Assembly (NCBI RefSeq): GCF_026094475.1 | Contig: NZ_JAPELL010000001.1 | Span: 457,165-521,164, forward strand | DNA from: Homoserinimonas sedimenticola | GTDB lineage: Bacteria > Actinomycetota > Actinomycetes > Actinomycetales > Microbacteriaceae | Direction: 5' to 3' | DNA length: 64,000 nucleotides | Shown: piece after piece, positions 45,268 to 54,587 of the stretch | How the letters are laid out: the number at the start of each line of letters is the position of its first letter | Numbering within the stretch: position 1 is the stretch's first letter | Position numbers and translations under genes: made by a program | The notes under the pieces: model-generated | The model's database searches: none | The model's input: only the letters and a program-made list of their open reading frames with translations | What the model was told of the DNA's origin: nothing

Positions 45268-46304
45268 TACTCAATCCGCGAGGCGCCACGGGAGGCGATT
45301 ACGCCCACCATGCGCTCGAGGGCGAAGACCGGATCGCGCTCAGCACCCTTGACGGCAGCATCCGTCTCCGCGAGCACCTCGATGCACCGGCCGAGCCCCG
45401 CGCCACTCCAGCCCTGCAGGTCGCGCTTAGCGCGATCGATCTGCCACGGCGCCATGCCGAGCTGGGAGGCCAACTGCCCCGACGGGCCGCGCGAACCCGC
45501 CACCTTCGCCATCGTGCGAACCTTCATCGCGAAGGCGGCGACGATGGGGACAGGGTCGGCGCCGGAGGCGAGCGCATGGCGCAGCATGACGAGGGCCTCG
45601 CCGTGCCGACCCGCGATCGCGACATCCGCCACCGCGAATGCCGTCGTCTCGACCCTGCCGGAATAGTACTTCTCGACAGTCGCCTCGGTGACGTCGCCGC
45701 TCGAGTCCGAAATGAGCTGCTGGCAGGCTGCAGCAAGCTCAGCCACATCGTCGGAGAAGGCCGAGACAAGGGCGCGCACGGCACCCGCCGTCGCCTTTCG
45801 GCCGGCCGACCGAAACTCGGCCACGGCGAAGTCGACCTTGTCTGTCTCCTTCTTGAGCTCCGTGCAGACCACCTCGATGCCACCGCCCGCACCGCCGCGG
45901 ATCGCGTCGAGGAGTTTCTTGCCACGCATCCCGCCGCCGTGCCGCAGCACGAGGTAGGTGCCATCGGCGGGTGCCTCGAGGTAGCTGAGCACCTCCGCGA
46001 TGAAGGCATCCGTGCACTTCTCGACACCTGTGGCACGGATGAGGCGCGGCTCGCCGAAGAGTGAGGGACTCGCGACCGTGAGGAGCTCGCCCGGGGCGTA
46101 GGCGGCCGCGTCGATGTCGCTGACCTCAAGGCTTGGATCCTCGAGCTTCAGCACCTCGCGCAGCATGCGGATCGCGCGGTCGGCGAGGAAGTTCTCGGTG
46201 CCCGACACGAGCACGACGGGAGCCGGGCGGATCTTCGACCAGTCGAGCTGCGGGATCGCGACCGACGCCTTCGCGCCGCCTCGCGCTGACGTCCTGGCTG
46301 CCAC
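45267..46304 (-). CDS. holA: DNA polymerase III subunit delta
   Basis: A 345-residue clamp-loader subunit that opens the beta clamp. The N-terminal AAA-like part has PAPVVLVSGTENFLADRAIRML, followed by GELLTVASPSLFGEPRLIRA. The C-terminal collar domain has RHALASGADPVPIVAAFAMKVRTM. Walker motifs are absent, as is usual for delta. GTG start with AGGAG just upstream. It follows comEA and comEC on the same strand, a common actinobacterial order. Confidence 0.92.
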   Translation of the reverse strand: MAARTSARGGAKASVAIPQLDWSKIRPAPVVLVSGTENFLADRAIRMLREVLKLEDPSLEVSDIDAAAYAPGELLTVASPSLFGEPRLIRATGVEKCTDAFIAEVLSYLEAPADGTYLVLRHGGGMRGKKLLDAIRGGAGGGIEVVCTELKKETDKVDFAVAEFRSAGRKATAGAVRALVSAFSDDVAELAAACQQLISDSSGDVTEATVEKYYSGRVETTAFAVADVAIAGRHGEALVMLRHALASGADPVPIVAAFAMKVRTMAKVAGSRGPSGQLASQLGMAPWQIDRAKRDLQGWSGAGLGRCIEVLAETDAAVKGAERDPVFALERMVGVIASRGASRIE

Positions 46305-46391
46305 GGTTCTCCTACCTCGTTGCTGCCGCCCACGCGGCCCACTTGATGCCCTAGCGACGACGCAAGTTTAGCCGCGGGTACCGACACGGGG

Positions 46392-48728
46392 TCAGGATGA
46401 TGACCCGGGCTCTGACCCCGGGGCGTCATCGCCCCGTTCGAGCCACAGGCCTATGCGCCCGTCGCTATATCTCCACGCCAGGACGAGCCCCTGGCGGTCG
46501 GTGCGCGCAATGGTCGCCCCCGTCCGTTCCAACACCGCGAGGATGCTCGGCGCAGGGTGCCCATAGGTGTTGGCCTCGCCGACACCGATCATCCCGAGGT
46601 CGGCGGAAAGGAACTCATAGAGCCGCGCCGACTGGTCGGCGGAACCATGGTGCGAGACTTTGACGACGTCGATGGCACCGAGGGCGGCGAGCTCGTGACG
46701 CGAATCCGAGAGCATGCGCGTCTGCGCCTCCTCCCCCAGGTCCCCGAGAAGCACGCTCGTGAGGCAGTCGCAGGCGCGCCCGTCCACCGCGAGCACGACG
46801 CTCGCATCGTTGCCGGGCGGGACGTACGAGCGGGGCGCCGGCCACAGCACCGACCACATGAGACGTCCGAGGCCGCCCCGCAGCCCACGTGTGCCCTCGA
46901 TCACCTCTGCACCAGCTTCGGCGAGGCGCTGCAGCATCCGCTCGTCGCCCTCCTCCCCCGGTGGCCCGGCGATGACGGTGTCCACTCGGCCCACGACGGC
47001 ATCCACCGCGCCGACGTGGTCGAGATCGAAGTGGGTCAAGACGAGGGTGTCGATGTGGTCGACACCGAGGAGCGTGAGGCAGTCCTCGAGTGCTCCAACC
47101 TCCGCACCCGTGTCGACGAGCATGATGGCGTCGCCGTCCCGAAGCAGGTGGGCATCCCCCTGGCCCACATCGCAGGCAGCGAACTGCCAGTCACGAGGCA
47201 TGACGAGGGCTACCCGCACCCGTTCACCCGCCACGACTCCGCCGACGACAGCGAGGCAGGCGCAGAGGCCCAGGGCCCACCAGCGACGCCGCGCGGCGAG
47301 CAGTAGGCCCAGCCCGAGGACTGTCAGGAGCGCGGCGACGGCCAGGCCCACCGCGCCCTCCGCCCACGGCAGACGGCTACCGGGAAGCTCCGCGAAGAAC
47401 GAGGCGACCGCGGCGATCCAAGCGGACGGCAGCCACGCCGCCCACGCGACGCAGCTCGCGAGCCACGGCGCGAGGGGCGCGAGCACGCACGCCACGAGTC
47501 CCAGCACGGTCGCAGCTGGGGCGGCCGGACCGGCCAGCAGGTTCGCGATGACGCCGTAGAGCGGAATCTCGGGAGCGAGCAGGATGATGACGGGCTGGCA
47601 CGCCAGTTGCGCCGCAAGGGGAACGGCAATGAGGATGGCGAGTGGCCGCGGCATCCACCGCTCCAGGCGACTCGACAGCGGCCCAGCGAGCACGAGGAGC
47701 CCCGCCGTTGCGAGGACCGATAGCACGAAGCCGTAGCTGCGGGCGAGCCAGGGGTCGATCGCTAGCAGGATGAGCACGGCAAGCGCGAGCACGGGGACTC
47801 CCGAGGCTCCGCGTCCGAGCAGGCGGGCGATCAGGACCGCAACCGCCATGACGGCGGCACGCAGCACGCTCGGCTCGGGCGTCACGATGAGCACGAAGCC
47901 GGCGAGCACCAGGAGCGAGCCCGCGATCCTGAGCCAGCGGGGCACCCGCAACGCCCCGCCGAGCGCCAGAACGAGACCGACGACGATGGCGCAGTTCGCC
48001 CCCGACACGGCCGTGAGGTGAGTGAGCGACGACGCCTTCATCTGCTCGTCAAGGGTCGCGTCGACCGCGCTCGTGTCTCCGATCGCGAGGCCGGGCAGGA
48101 GGCCTGCGCCCGGCCCGGGCAGCCTCTCGACGAGCATCCGGAAACCCTCACGCAGCTCTCCCGCCCACGCGACCGGGCCATCATTGCCCTCTCGCACCTC
48201 CGCGTCGCCCCGCGCGAAAACGAGGAACGCGGATGTCTCGGCCGGCCCGTTCGCGACGAGGGTGCCCGATACTGTGACAGCGTCACCGACCTCGCCGGGC
48301 TCCTTGAAAGCCGCGAACAGGGTTACCGGAACGGCAATGTGGAGCACCTCCTCCCCTGCCCGCAGCGTGTGGACGGTAGCACCAACCCGCGCCGATTCCG
48401 TGGGTTCGACGACCGCCTTCGTGAGGGTCGCCTCCATCGTCAGGTGGCGGCCTTCCGCCGCGAGGGCGAGCAGTGTCGCTGGCTGCCGTTCGTCTGCGTG
48501 GGCCGCCGCGCTCGCGAGGAGGATGGCCGCTGCTCCCGCCGCGACAGCACCCCACCCCCACCACGCTCGCCGTCGCCAGTGGGCAAGTGCCAGCAGCACG
48601 GCGCACAGGAGCGCGGACACCATGGGGGCAAGCGCGACTATCCCTCCCATGCCGAGTAGTACGCCGAGGGCCAGCCACGCGACGACGACGGATAACGCGA
48701 GCCGGAGGTCAAGGGTCGAGTCGCTCAT
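46392..48728 (-). CDS. comEC: ComEC/Rec2-family DNA uptake channel protein
   Basis: A 778-residue polytopic protein. The N-terminal part has membrane helices and a DUF4131-like soluble region. The central competence domain (AIVVGLVLALGG; ATAGLLVLAGPLSSRLERWMPR) is followed by a C-terminal metallo-beta-lactamase domain (DVGQGDAHLLRDGDAIMLVDTG, then LTHFDLDHVGAVD and KVSHHGSADQS). The family forms the inner-membrane channel for transforming DNA. No other uptake machinery is in this window, so competence cannot be judged. The ATG overlaps the comEA stop as ATGA. Confidence 0.92.
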   Translation of the reverse strand: MSDSTLDLRLALSVVVAWLALGVLLGMGGIVALAPMVSALLCAVLLALAHWRRRAWWGWGAVAAGAAAILLASAAAHADERQPATLLALAAEGRHLTMEATLTKAVVEPTESARVGATVHTLRAGEEVLHIAVPVTLFAAFKEPGEVGDAVTVSGTLVANGPAETSAFLVFARGDAEVREGNDGPVAWAGELREGFRMLVERLPGPGAGLLPGLAIGDTSAVDATLDEQMKASSLTHLTAVSGANCAIVVGLVLALGGALRVPRWLRIAGSLLVLAGFVLIVTPEPSVLRAAVMAVAVLIARLLGRGASGVPVLALAVLILLAIDPWLARSYGFVLSVLATAGLLVLAGPLSSRLERWMPRPLAILIAVPLAAQLACQPVIILLAPEIPLYGVIANLLAGPAAPAATVLGLVACVLAPLAPWLASCVAWAAWLPSAWIAAVASFFAELPGSRLPWAEGAVGLAVAALLTVLGLGLLLAARRRWWALGLCACLAVVGGVVAGERVRVALVMPRDWQFAACDVGQGDAHLLRDGDAIMLVDTGAEVGALEDCLTLLGVDHIDTLVLTHFDLDHVGAVDAVVGRVDTVIAGPPGEEGDERMLQRLAEAGAEVIEGTRGLRGGLGRLMWSVLWPAPRSYVPPGNDASVVLAVDGRACDCLTSVLLGDLGEEAQTRMLSDSRHELAALGAIDVVKVSHHGSADQSARLYEFLSADLGMIGVGEANTYGHPAPSILAVLERTGATIARTDRQGLVLAWRYSDGRIGLWLERGDDAPGSEPGSSS

Positions 48729-49351
48729 ACCGTCACGAGCTCGCGCAGTCCCTCGAGTGTCTTCTCGCCGATGCCCGTCACAGCAAGGAGGTCCTCGATC
48801 GCCGTGAAACGGCCATTCGCCTCGCGCCACTCGATAATGCGGGCCGACATCGCGGGGCCCACCCGTGGCAGTGTCTCCAGTGCAGCCGCATCGGCCGTGT
48901 TGAGGTTGACGCGCCCGTCGGCCGCCACCCCTGGCGTGCCCGTCGCCTCCCCCGCCGCACCCGCAACCGGTACGCCGAGCTGCTCGCCGTCCTCCACGAA
49001 GCGCGCGAGATTGACGGCGGCACGGTCCGCCTCCGCTGTGAAGCCGCCCGCCGCCGCGATCGCGTCGACGACCCGCGACCCCTGCGGCAGTTCGAAGAGA
49101 CCCGGCGCCGCGACCGCCCCGTGCACATGGACGTAGATCGTCGCAGTGGGGGCAGCGGATGCCGCGGCATCCGGCTCGATCGTCAGCTCCTCGCCCCGCG
49201 GCCCGAGTGCCGTCACGAGCACCGCCACGGCGAGGCCGACGAGTACGAGCACGATCGCGGCACCGATGCCGATGCGAAGACGGACCTTCTCAGGGGTCGC
49301 GAGAAGGGCCGCAGCGGCGGAGGACATCTCAGAGGAGCGCTGCGAAGCCAT
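48725..49351 (-). CDS. comEA: ComEA-type DNA-binding protein
   Basis: A 208-residue membrane-anchored DNA receptor. One N-terminal helix (residues about 27-49) is followed by a SLBB domain (YVHVHGAVAAPGLFELPQGSRV) and a C-terminal helix-hairpin-helix pair (RVNLNTADAAALETLPRVGP; IEDLLAVTGIGEKTLEGLRE). The ATG at 49351 is preceded by TAGCGT and six bases, so comEA-comEC(-holA) is probably transcribed as a leaderless unit. Confidence 0.93.
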   Translation of the reverse strand: MASQRSSEMSSAAAALLATPEKVRLRIGIGAAIVLVLVGLAVAVLVTALGPRGEELTIEPDAAASAAPTATIYVHVHGAVAAPGLFELPQGSRVVDAIAAAGGFTAEADRAAVNLARFVEDGEQLGVPVAGAAGEATGTPGVAADGRVNLNTADAAALETLPRVGPAMSARIIEWREANGRFTAIEDLLAVTGIGEKTLEGLRELVTV

Positions 49352-49357
49352 GTCGGA

Positions 49358-49363
49358 ACGCTA
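49358..49363 (-). promoter_or_regulatory. -10 hexamer of comEA-comEC (leaderless geometry)
   Basis: TAGCGT followed by TCCGAC and the comEA ATG on the minus strand. Confidence 0.6.
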
Positions 49364-49475
49364 GACCGGAGTGCACCCTCCGCCGGATTTCTGGATGTGA
49401 GTTGTGCAGCAAGGCACGACAGAAGCGCGGTGGAGGAGCCTCGGCGCACGGGCTTAGGCTCGACCGCCCACCTGG

Positions 49476-50087
49476 TCATTCTCCGACGGCGTACCGCATC
49501 TGCACATTGTCGGAGTCGTCATACGTGCGTGCGCCGAGGAGCTTGAGCGGTAGGGCTTGGTCGAAGAGCGGAACACCGTCGACCAGAACGGTCGGGCTGA
49601 CCATGAGACGCAGTTCGTCTACCTCGCCATCACGTGCAAGCGAGTTCCACAGGGTCCGGCTCGCGAAGATCAGGATGTCCCCCTGCCCTCGCTGCCGTTC
49701 GTCGCGGAGCCATTTCCGGACGCCGGAAGCGTCAAGCACAGTCGAACTGCCATACCACGCGTTGTCGCGGGGGATAGACCCGCGACTGCTCACGACGACC
49801 TTCGGCACTGCGTTGTAGCGACGGCTGATCGCACGGTTCACGTCATCGACCTCACGCGCCTCCGAGGCATCGGGATTGTCAGGCTCAGGAGCGTCGGCGA
49901 TGAACGGCCAGTAGGCGCTGAATCCGTCGAAGGACCTTCGGCCGAGCAACACGGTGCCGGCCGTCTCAATCGACGCGAGATTCTCCCTGTCGAAGGCGCT
50001 GTCCATTGCCAAGGCGAGGGGGTTCCCGTCAGCGGTCGAATAGTGCCCGTCGAGGGAAACGATGTTGTTGACGATGACTTTTCGCAT
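49476..50087 (-). CDS. Dihydrofolate reductase-family protein (RibD C-terminal type)
   Basis: A 203-residue protein of the RibD_C/DHFR-like fold. It starts with MRKVIVNNIVSLDGHYS, has LLGRRSFDGFSAYWP as the NADPH-binding segment, and ends with VDELRLMVSPTVLVDGVPLF. These orphan reductases are common near ECF sigma factor genes, as here, and their substrates are mostly unknown. The ATG at 50087 has AAAGGA nine bases upstream. It is divergent from the sigma factor gene. Confidence 0.85.
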   Translation of the reverse strand: MRKVIVNNIVSLDGHYSTADGNPLALAMDSAFDRENLASIETAGTVLLGRRSFDGFSAYWPFIADAPEPDNPDASEAREVDDVNRAISRRYNAVPKVVVSSRGSIPRDNAWYGSSTVLDASGVRKWLRDERQRGQGDILIFASRTLWNSLARDGEVDELRLMVSPTVLVDGVPLFDQALPLKLLGARTYDDSDNVQMRYAVGE

Positions 50088-50206
50088 CTTGTCGAATCCT
50101 TTCGCTGGTGGTGTCACCAGTAGAGAGACGAGCGAAGCCGTGGATTCATCGGCCGACGAGAGGAGAATCTCCCAATGCTCGTTTCGCCGGGTGGCACTCT
50201 CGTCGT

Positions 50207-51148
50207 ATGACAGGAGATCAACGCGCCTTCGGGCAGCTCGTCGAGCCCTACCGACGCGAGCTGATCGCGCACGCGTACCGTCTCGTGGGAAGTTCCGCGG
50301 ACGCCGAGGACGTGTATCAGGAGGCCATGCTCGCGGCATGGCGTGGACGGGGCACCCTCCGCGACCCTCGGGCACTGCGTTCGTGGCTCCACACAGTCAC
50401 CACCCGGGCCGGCCTCCGTTTCGTCGAGAAGCGCGGACCGCGACTGCCGTCGTGGGACGAAGGCGGCCCCCACGATCCCACGAAGCCCCTCGACCCACCC
50501 GCCGACGGCCCGTGGGTGGAGCCGTTCCAGGACCCCGACCCGGCCCACGTCGTCGAGCGATGGGAACGTCTCGAACTCGCGTGGATCGCAGCGTTACAGA
50601 CTCTGCCCCCATTGCAGCGCGCAGCGATCCTGCTCAAGGACGTGCTCGGCTACTCCTCCGTGGAGATCGCTGGGATGTTGGAGACATCACCGGCCGCCGT
50701 GAACAGTGCCCTCCAACGAGGTCGAGACACGCTTTCCTCGACGCCGTCGGAGGAGTCGCTGCAGACAGTCGGAACGGGCTCTGTGAAAGAGGCAGACCGG
50801 CAGGCTGCCGAGCGCTTTGCCCGGGCATTCGCAGCGTCAGATATCGATGCGATCGTTGAGCTCCTCAACGCAGACGTTCGGTTCACGATGCCACCGTTGC
50901 CAGCGTGGTTCAAGGGAATCGACGACGTGCGGGTCTTCCTCGAACTCCGCGTCTTCGCGACCCCGTGGCAGATGATCCCTCTCGGAGACGTGAACGGGTA
51001 TCCCGCCTATCTAGGCATGCAATGGCAGCACGACGCTTTCCGACCCGGGGCCGTCATCATAATTCACACGTTCAACGGCACTGTTCGCTGGATCGCCACC
51101 TTCGTCGAACCGGCCCTTGTCGAACAGTGGGCAGCTCGGGTCCAGTGA
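50207..51148 (+). CDS. ECF sigma factor with SnoaL-like C-terminal domain
   Basis: A 313-residue sigma-70 family factor. Region 2 contains AYRLVGSSADAEDVYQEAMLAAWRG and region 4 PLQRAAILLKDVLGYSSVEIAGMLETSPAAVNSALQRGRDTL, joined by a linker of about 75 residues. The last 130 residues form a SnoaL-like domain (FARAFAASDIDAIVELLNADVRFTMPP), as in the TIGR02960-type sigma factors, where this domain can regulate activity. No anti-sigma gene is adjacent. The ATG at 50207 has no ribosome-binding site, and CACTCT lies six bases upstream. Confidence 0.88.
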   Translation: MTGDQRAFGQLVEPYRRELIAHAYRLVGSSADAEDVYQEAMLAAWRGRGTLRDPRALRSWLHTVTTRAGLRFVEKRGPRLPSWDEGGPHDPTKPLDPPADGPWVEPFQDPDPAHVVERWERLELAWIAALQTLPPLQRAAILLKDVLGYSSVEIAGMLETSPAAVNSALQRGRDTLSSTPSEESLQTVGTGSVKEADRQAAERFARAFAASDIDAIVELLNADVRFTMPPLPAWFKGIDDVRVFLELRVFATPWQMIPLGDVNGYPAYLGMQWQHDAFRPGAVIIIHTFNGTVRWIATFVEPALVEQWAARVQ

Positions 51149-51172
51149 CCCACCGCTGCCCTGCACTCTCTC

Positions 51173-53734
51173 CTATTTCTTGGTCGTGATGCTCACGATC
51201 TTGGGCGCGCGCACGATGACGCGGTCGATCTCCCGGTCACCGATCGAGCGAACGACGCCGGATGCTGCGAGGGCCTGCGCCTCGAGCTCGGCCGGGTCGA
51301 TCGTGGGGCTGACGTCGAACTTGTCGCGGATCTTGCCGTCGACCTGCACAACCGCTGTGACCGACTGCTCGACGAGCAGCACGGGGTCGGCCTTGCGCCA
51401 GCCGTAGTGCGCCACCGAGCCCGTGTAGCCGAGGCGCTCCCACATGTCCTCCGCCGTGTAGGGCGCGAAGAGGCTCAGGCCGAGCGCGACGGTCTCGACC
51501 GCCTCGCGCACGGCACCGTCGGCACCGCCGGGGCCGCTGTCGATCGCCTTGCGAGTCGCGTTGACGAGATCCATGAGGCGGGCAACGACGACGTTGAACT
51601 TGAACGACTCCACGAGGGTCGGGGCATCCGCCAGGAAGCGGTGCGTGACGCGACGGAGCGACTCGTCGCCCGACTTCCACTCCACGTCAGGCGAACTCGT
51701 CACGTCACCCGCCAGGCGCCACGCGCGGGCCAGGAACTTCGCGGAGGCACCGGGCGAGACATCCGCCCAGTCGATGTCGTCCTCGGGCGGGCCCGCGAAG
51801 GCCATCGTGAGGCGGACGGCATCGACACCGTGCTCCTCGAGCTGCTCGCTCAGCTGCACGATGTTGCCCTTCGACTTGCTCATCGCCGAGCCGTCCATGA
51901 GCACCATGCCCTGGTTGAGCAGCGCACTGAAGGGCTCCGTGAAGGTCACGTAGCCGAGGTCGTAGAGCACCTTCGTGATGAAGCGCGCATAGAGCAGGTG
52001 CAGGATCGCATGAGTGACGCCGCCGACGTACTGGTCGACGGGGGCCCACTTCTCTGCCTCTGCCGGGTCGAACGCCTGAGTGTCGTCGTTGGGGTTCAGG
52101 AAGCGGAGGAAGTACCACGAGCTGTCGACGAAGGTGTCCATCGTGTCGGGGTCGCGGCGGGCAGGGCTGCCGTCGATGGGGTGCGGCACATTCACCCAAT
52201 CCTCGGCCGCACCGAGGGGCGAGGAGCCCTTGGGCTTGAGGTCGAGCCCCTCCGACGGCGGAAGCGTCACGGGCAGCTGATCCTCGGGAACCGGCACGAG
52301 CGAGCCGTCTTCCGCGTGGATGATCGGGATGGGCGTGCCCCAGTAGCGCTGACGCGAGATGAGCCAGTCGCGCAGGCGATAGCTGCGGGCTGCCCGGCCC
52401 GTGCCCGCCTCCTCAAGCTGCTCGATCACGCGCTTGATCGCATTCGCCTTGCTGAGACCGTCGAGCGGACCGGAATTCATCATCCGGCCCTCTCCCCCAA
52501 GCGCCTCGCCCGTCGACGCAGGGTCGAGCGGCGGCAGGTCGGGAAGCACGGGGTCGCCGTTCTCATCCGTCTCGATGACGGGGATGGCCCCCGTCACGGG
52601 AGCGTTCGTGTCAACCACGACGCGAATCGGCAGGCCGAAGGCGCGAGCGAAGTCGAGGTCGCGCTGATCATGCGCCGGCACCGCCATGATCGCGCCCGTG
52701 CCGTAGTCGGAAAGCACGTAGTCGGCCGCCCAGATGGGCAGGCGTTCGCCATTGACGGGGTTGATCGCGAAACGGTCGAGGAACACGCCCGTCTTCTCGC
52801 GCGTCGCATCCTGCCGGTCGATCTCCGACTTCTTCTGCACCTCGGCAAGGTAGGTCGCGAACTCGGCCTTGACAGCATCCGTCGACCCGGCGACGAGTTC
52901 GGCCGCGAGGTCGGAGTCGGGCGCGACGACCATGAAGGTCGCGCCATAGAGCGTGTCGGGGCGCGTCGTGAAGACGGAAACCTTGTCGTCACGGCCTTCG
53001 ACCTCGAAGTCCACCTCGGCGCCGATCGAGCGGCCGATCCAGTTGCGCTGCATCGCGATGACCTTGGCAGGCCAGCTGCCCTCGAGCTGGTTGAGGTCAT
53101 CGAGCAGGCGGTCCGCGTAGTCCGTGATCTTGAGGTACCACTGCGTCAGCTTCTTCTTGACGACAACCGCGCCGGAACGCTCCGAGGTACCGTCGGGGAG
53201 CACCTGCTCATTCGCCAGGACGGTCTGGTCGACCGGGTCCCAGTTGACCCAGGAGTCCTTGCGATAGGCGAGGCCCTTCTCATACATCTTGAGGAAGAGC
53301 CACTGGTTCCACTTGTAGTACTCGGGGTCGCTCGTGTGGAGGACGCGATCCCAGTCGAAGGATGCCGCATAGAGCTTCATGCTCTGCTTCTGCTGCTCGA
53401 TGTTGGCGTAGGTCCACTCACGCGGGTCCACGCCGCGCTTGATCGCGGCATTCTCGGCGGGCAGGCCGAAGGAGTCCCACCCGATCGGGTGCAGCACGTT
53501 GAAACCCTGCTGGCGCCAGTAGCGCGCGATCACATCGCCGAGAGCGTATGCCTCTGCATGCCCCATGTGCAGGTCGCCCGAAGGGTAAGGAAACATGTCG
53601 AGCACGTACTTGCGGGGCTTCGACTCGTCGGCCTTCTTGGTGCTGAAGGGCTTCGTCTCGTCCCATACGGCCTGCCATTTCGCCTGGATGGCGTGGAAGT
53701 CGTAGTCGGTGCCGTCGTCGTGCTGCTGTGCCAC
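51173..53734 (-). CDS. leuS: Leucine--tRNA ligase
   Basis: An 853-residue class I synthetase. The HIGH-type motif is [15 protein letters not shown] and the KMSKS-type motif is [11 protein letters not shown]. An editing domain (CP1) lies in between, around the segment [20 protein letters not shown]. The protein charges tRNA-Leu and clears misactivated amino acids. The GTG at 53734 is the first start matching the family N terminus ([17 protein letters not shown]); a longer in-frame extension overlaps the SGNH gene and looks non-coding. Confidence 0.95.
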   Translation of the reverse strand: MAQQHDDGTDYDFHAIQAKWQAVWDETKPFSTKKADESKPRKYVLDMFPYPSGDLHMGHAEAYALGDVIARYWRQQGFNVLHPIGWDSFGLPAENAAIKRGVDPREWTYANIEQQKQSMKLYAASFDWDRVLHTSDPEYYKWNQWLFLKMYEKGLAYRKDSWVNWDPVDQTVLANEQVLPDGTSERSGAVVVKKKLTQWYLKITDYADRLLDDLNQLEGSWPAKVIAMQRNWIGRSIGAEVDFEVEGRDDKVSVFTTRPDTLYGATFMVVAPDSDLAAELVAGSTDAVKAEFATYLAEVQKKSEIDRQDATREKTGVFLDRFAINPVNGERLPIWAADYVLSDYGTGAIMAVPAHDQRDLDFARAFGLPIRVVVDTNAPVTGAIPVIETDENGDPVLPDLPPLDPASTGEALGGEGRMMNSGPLDGLSKANAIKRVIEQLEEAGTGRAARSYRLRDWLISRQRYWGTPIPIIHAEDGSLVPVPEDQLPVTLPPSEGLDLKPKGSSPLGAAEDWVNVPHPIDGSPARRDPDTMDTFVDSSWYFLRFLNPNDDTQAFDPAEAEKWAPVDQYVGGVTHAILHLLYARFITKVLYDLGYVTFTEPFSALLNQGMVLMDGSAMSKSKGNIVQLSEQLEEHGVDAVRLTMAFAGPPEDDIDWADVSPGASAKFLARAWRLAGDVTSSPDVEWKSGDESLRRVTHRFLADAPTLVESFKFNVVVARLMDLVNATRKAIDSGPGGADGAVREAVETVALGLSLFAPYTAEDMWERLGYTGSVAHYGWRKADPVLLVEQSVTAVVQVDGKIRDKFDVSPTIDPAELEAQALAASGVVRSIGDREIDRVIVRAPKIVSITTKK

Positions 53735-53776
53735 AGATGCTCTCAATTCGTATGCGTGCTTCGGTGCAGACCTCCC

Positions 53777-53782
53777 AGAGTA
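53777..53782 (-). promoter_or_regulatory. Candidate -10 of leuS
   Basis: TACTCT on the minus strand, 42 bases before the leuS GTG, in the short gap after the SGNH gene. The implied leader contains GAGAG near the start. Confidence 0.4.
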
Positions 53783-53816
53783 GCGAACTACCCGAGGCCG
53801 TGATTTCCGGTGGCGA

Positions 53817-54587
53817 CTAGACGGGTTCCGGGATGACGGGACGCAGCTCGGGCCACCGCGGCGAGAGACCGTCGCCCGATGATCGCCCCGTGAGTCGGCG
53901 GCCGATCCACGGCCCGAAGTATTCGCGGGCCCACGCGGCATCCGCCCGCATGGCCTCGAGTCGGCGGCGCACCGGCAGCGGGCCGAGGTTCTCGGGCTGG
54001 AGCATCTCGTCGGCCTGGAGGCGGGAGAAGACGCGCCGGGCCATGTTGGCGTGGCCGAGGCTCGACATGTGCAGCCGGTCGATATCCCACATGCGCGGGT
54101 CGTCATACTCGTCGAAGCGCCAGTAGTCGACGATGTGGGCGCCGCGCTCGTCGGCGATCTCCCGCACGAGCTCGTTGTAGATGGCGGTGCGCGGGCGCGT
54201 CTTGCGAAAGAGCGCGGATGCCACGGTGTCGAAGCCCGTGAACATGACGACCTCGGCACCGGCCGCCCTCAACCGCACGATGGCATCGTCGTAGACGCGC
54301 ATGAGGGCGTCGATGTCGACGGAGGGACGAAGGATGTCGTTGCCTCCCGCATAGATGGTCACGAGCGTCGGTTCGAGCGCAATGGCCGGCTCGACCTGCT
54401 CGTCGACGACCTGCCGAAGCTTGCGTCCGCGGATGGCGATGTTGGCATAGCTCGTGTCCGGGTCGGTGCGGGCCAGCAGCCCGGCGAAGCGGTCGGCCCA
54501 GCCGCGAACCCCGTTGGGGAGCTCGGGCGCGGGGTCGCCCACTCCCTCGGTGAAGGAATCTCCTAGGGCCACGAAGCGTATCGTCAC
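53817..54587 (-). CDS. SGNH/GDSL-type hydrolase
   Basis: A 256-residue esterase/lipase-like protein. Block I is [14 protein letters not shown] with the catalytic serine, block III is [11 protein letters not shown], and the histidine block is [14 protein letters not shown]. No signal peptide is apparent, so it is probably cytosolic. The substrate is unknown; the family acts on many acyl esters. The GTG at 54587 overlaps the pabB stop as GTGA. Confidence 0.88.
   Translation of the reverse strand: MTIRFVALGDSFTEGVGDPAPELPNGVRGWADRFAGLLARTDPDTSYANIAIRGRKLRQVVDEQVEPAIALEPTLVTIYAGGNDILRPSVDIDALMRVYDDAIVRLRAAGAEVVMFTGFDTVASALFRKTRPRTAIYNELVREIADERGAHIVDYWRFDEYDDPRMWDIDRLHMSSLGHANMARRVFSRLQADEMLQPENLGPLPVRRRLEAMRADAAWAREYFGPWIGRRLTGRSSGDGLSPRWPELRPVIPEPV

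Noticed and set aside
46392-49351. Evidence that the organism is naturally transformable
   Set aside because: comEA and comEC are widely conserved in actinobacteria without shown competence, and no pilus or dprA genes are in the window.
51149-53816. T-box or other amino acid riboswitch before leuS
   Set aside because: The leuS gap is only 82 bases and lacks the T-box sequence and specifier stem.
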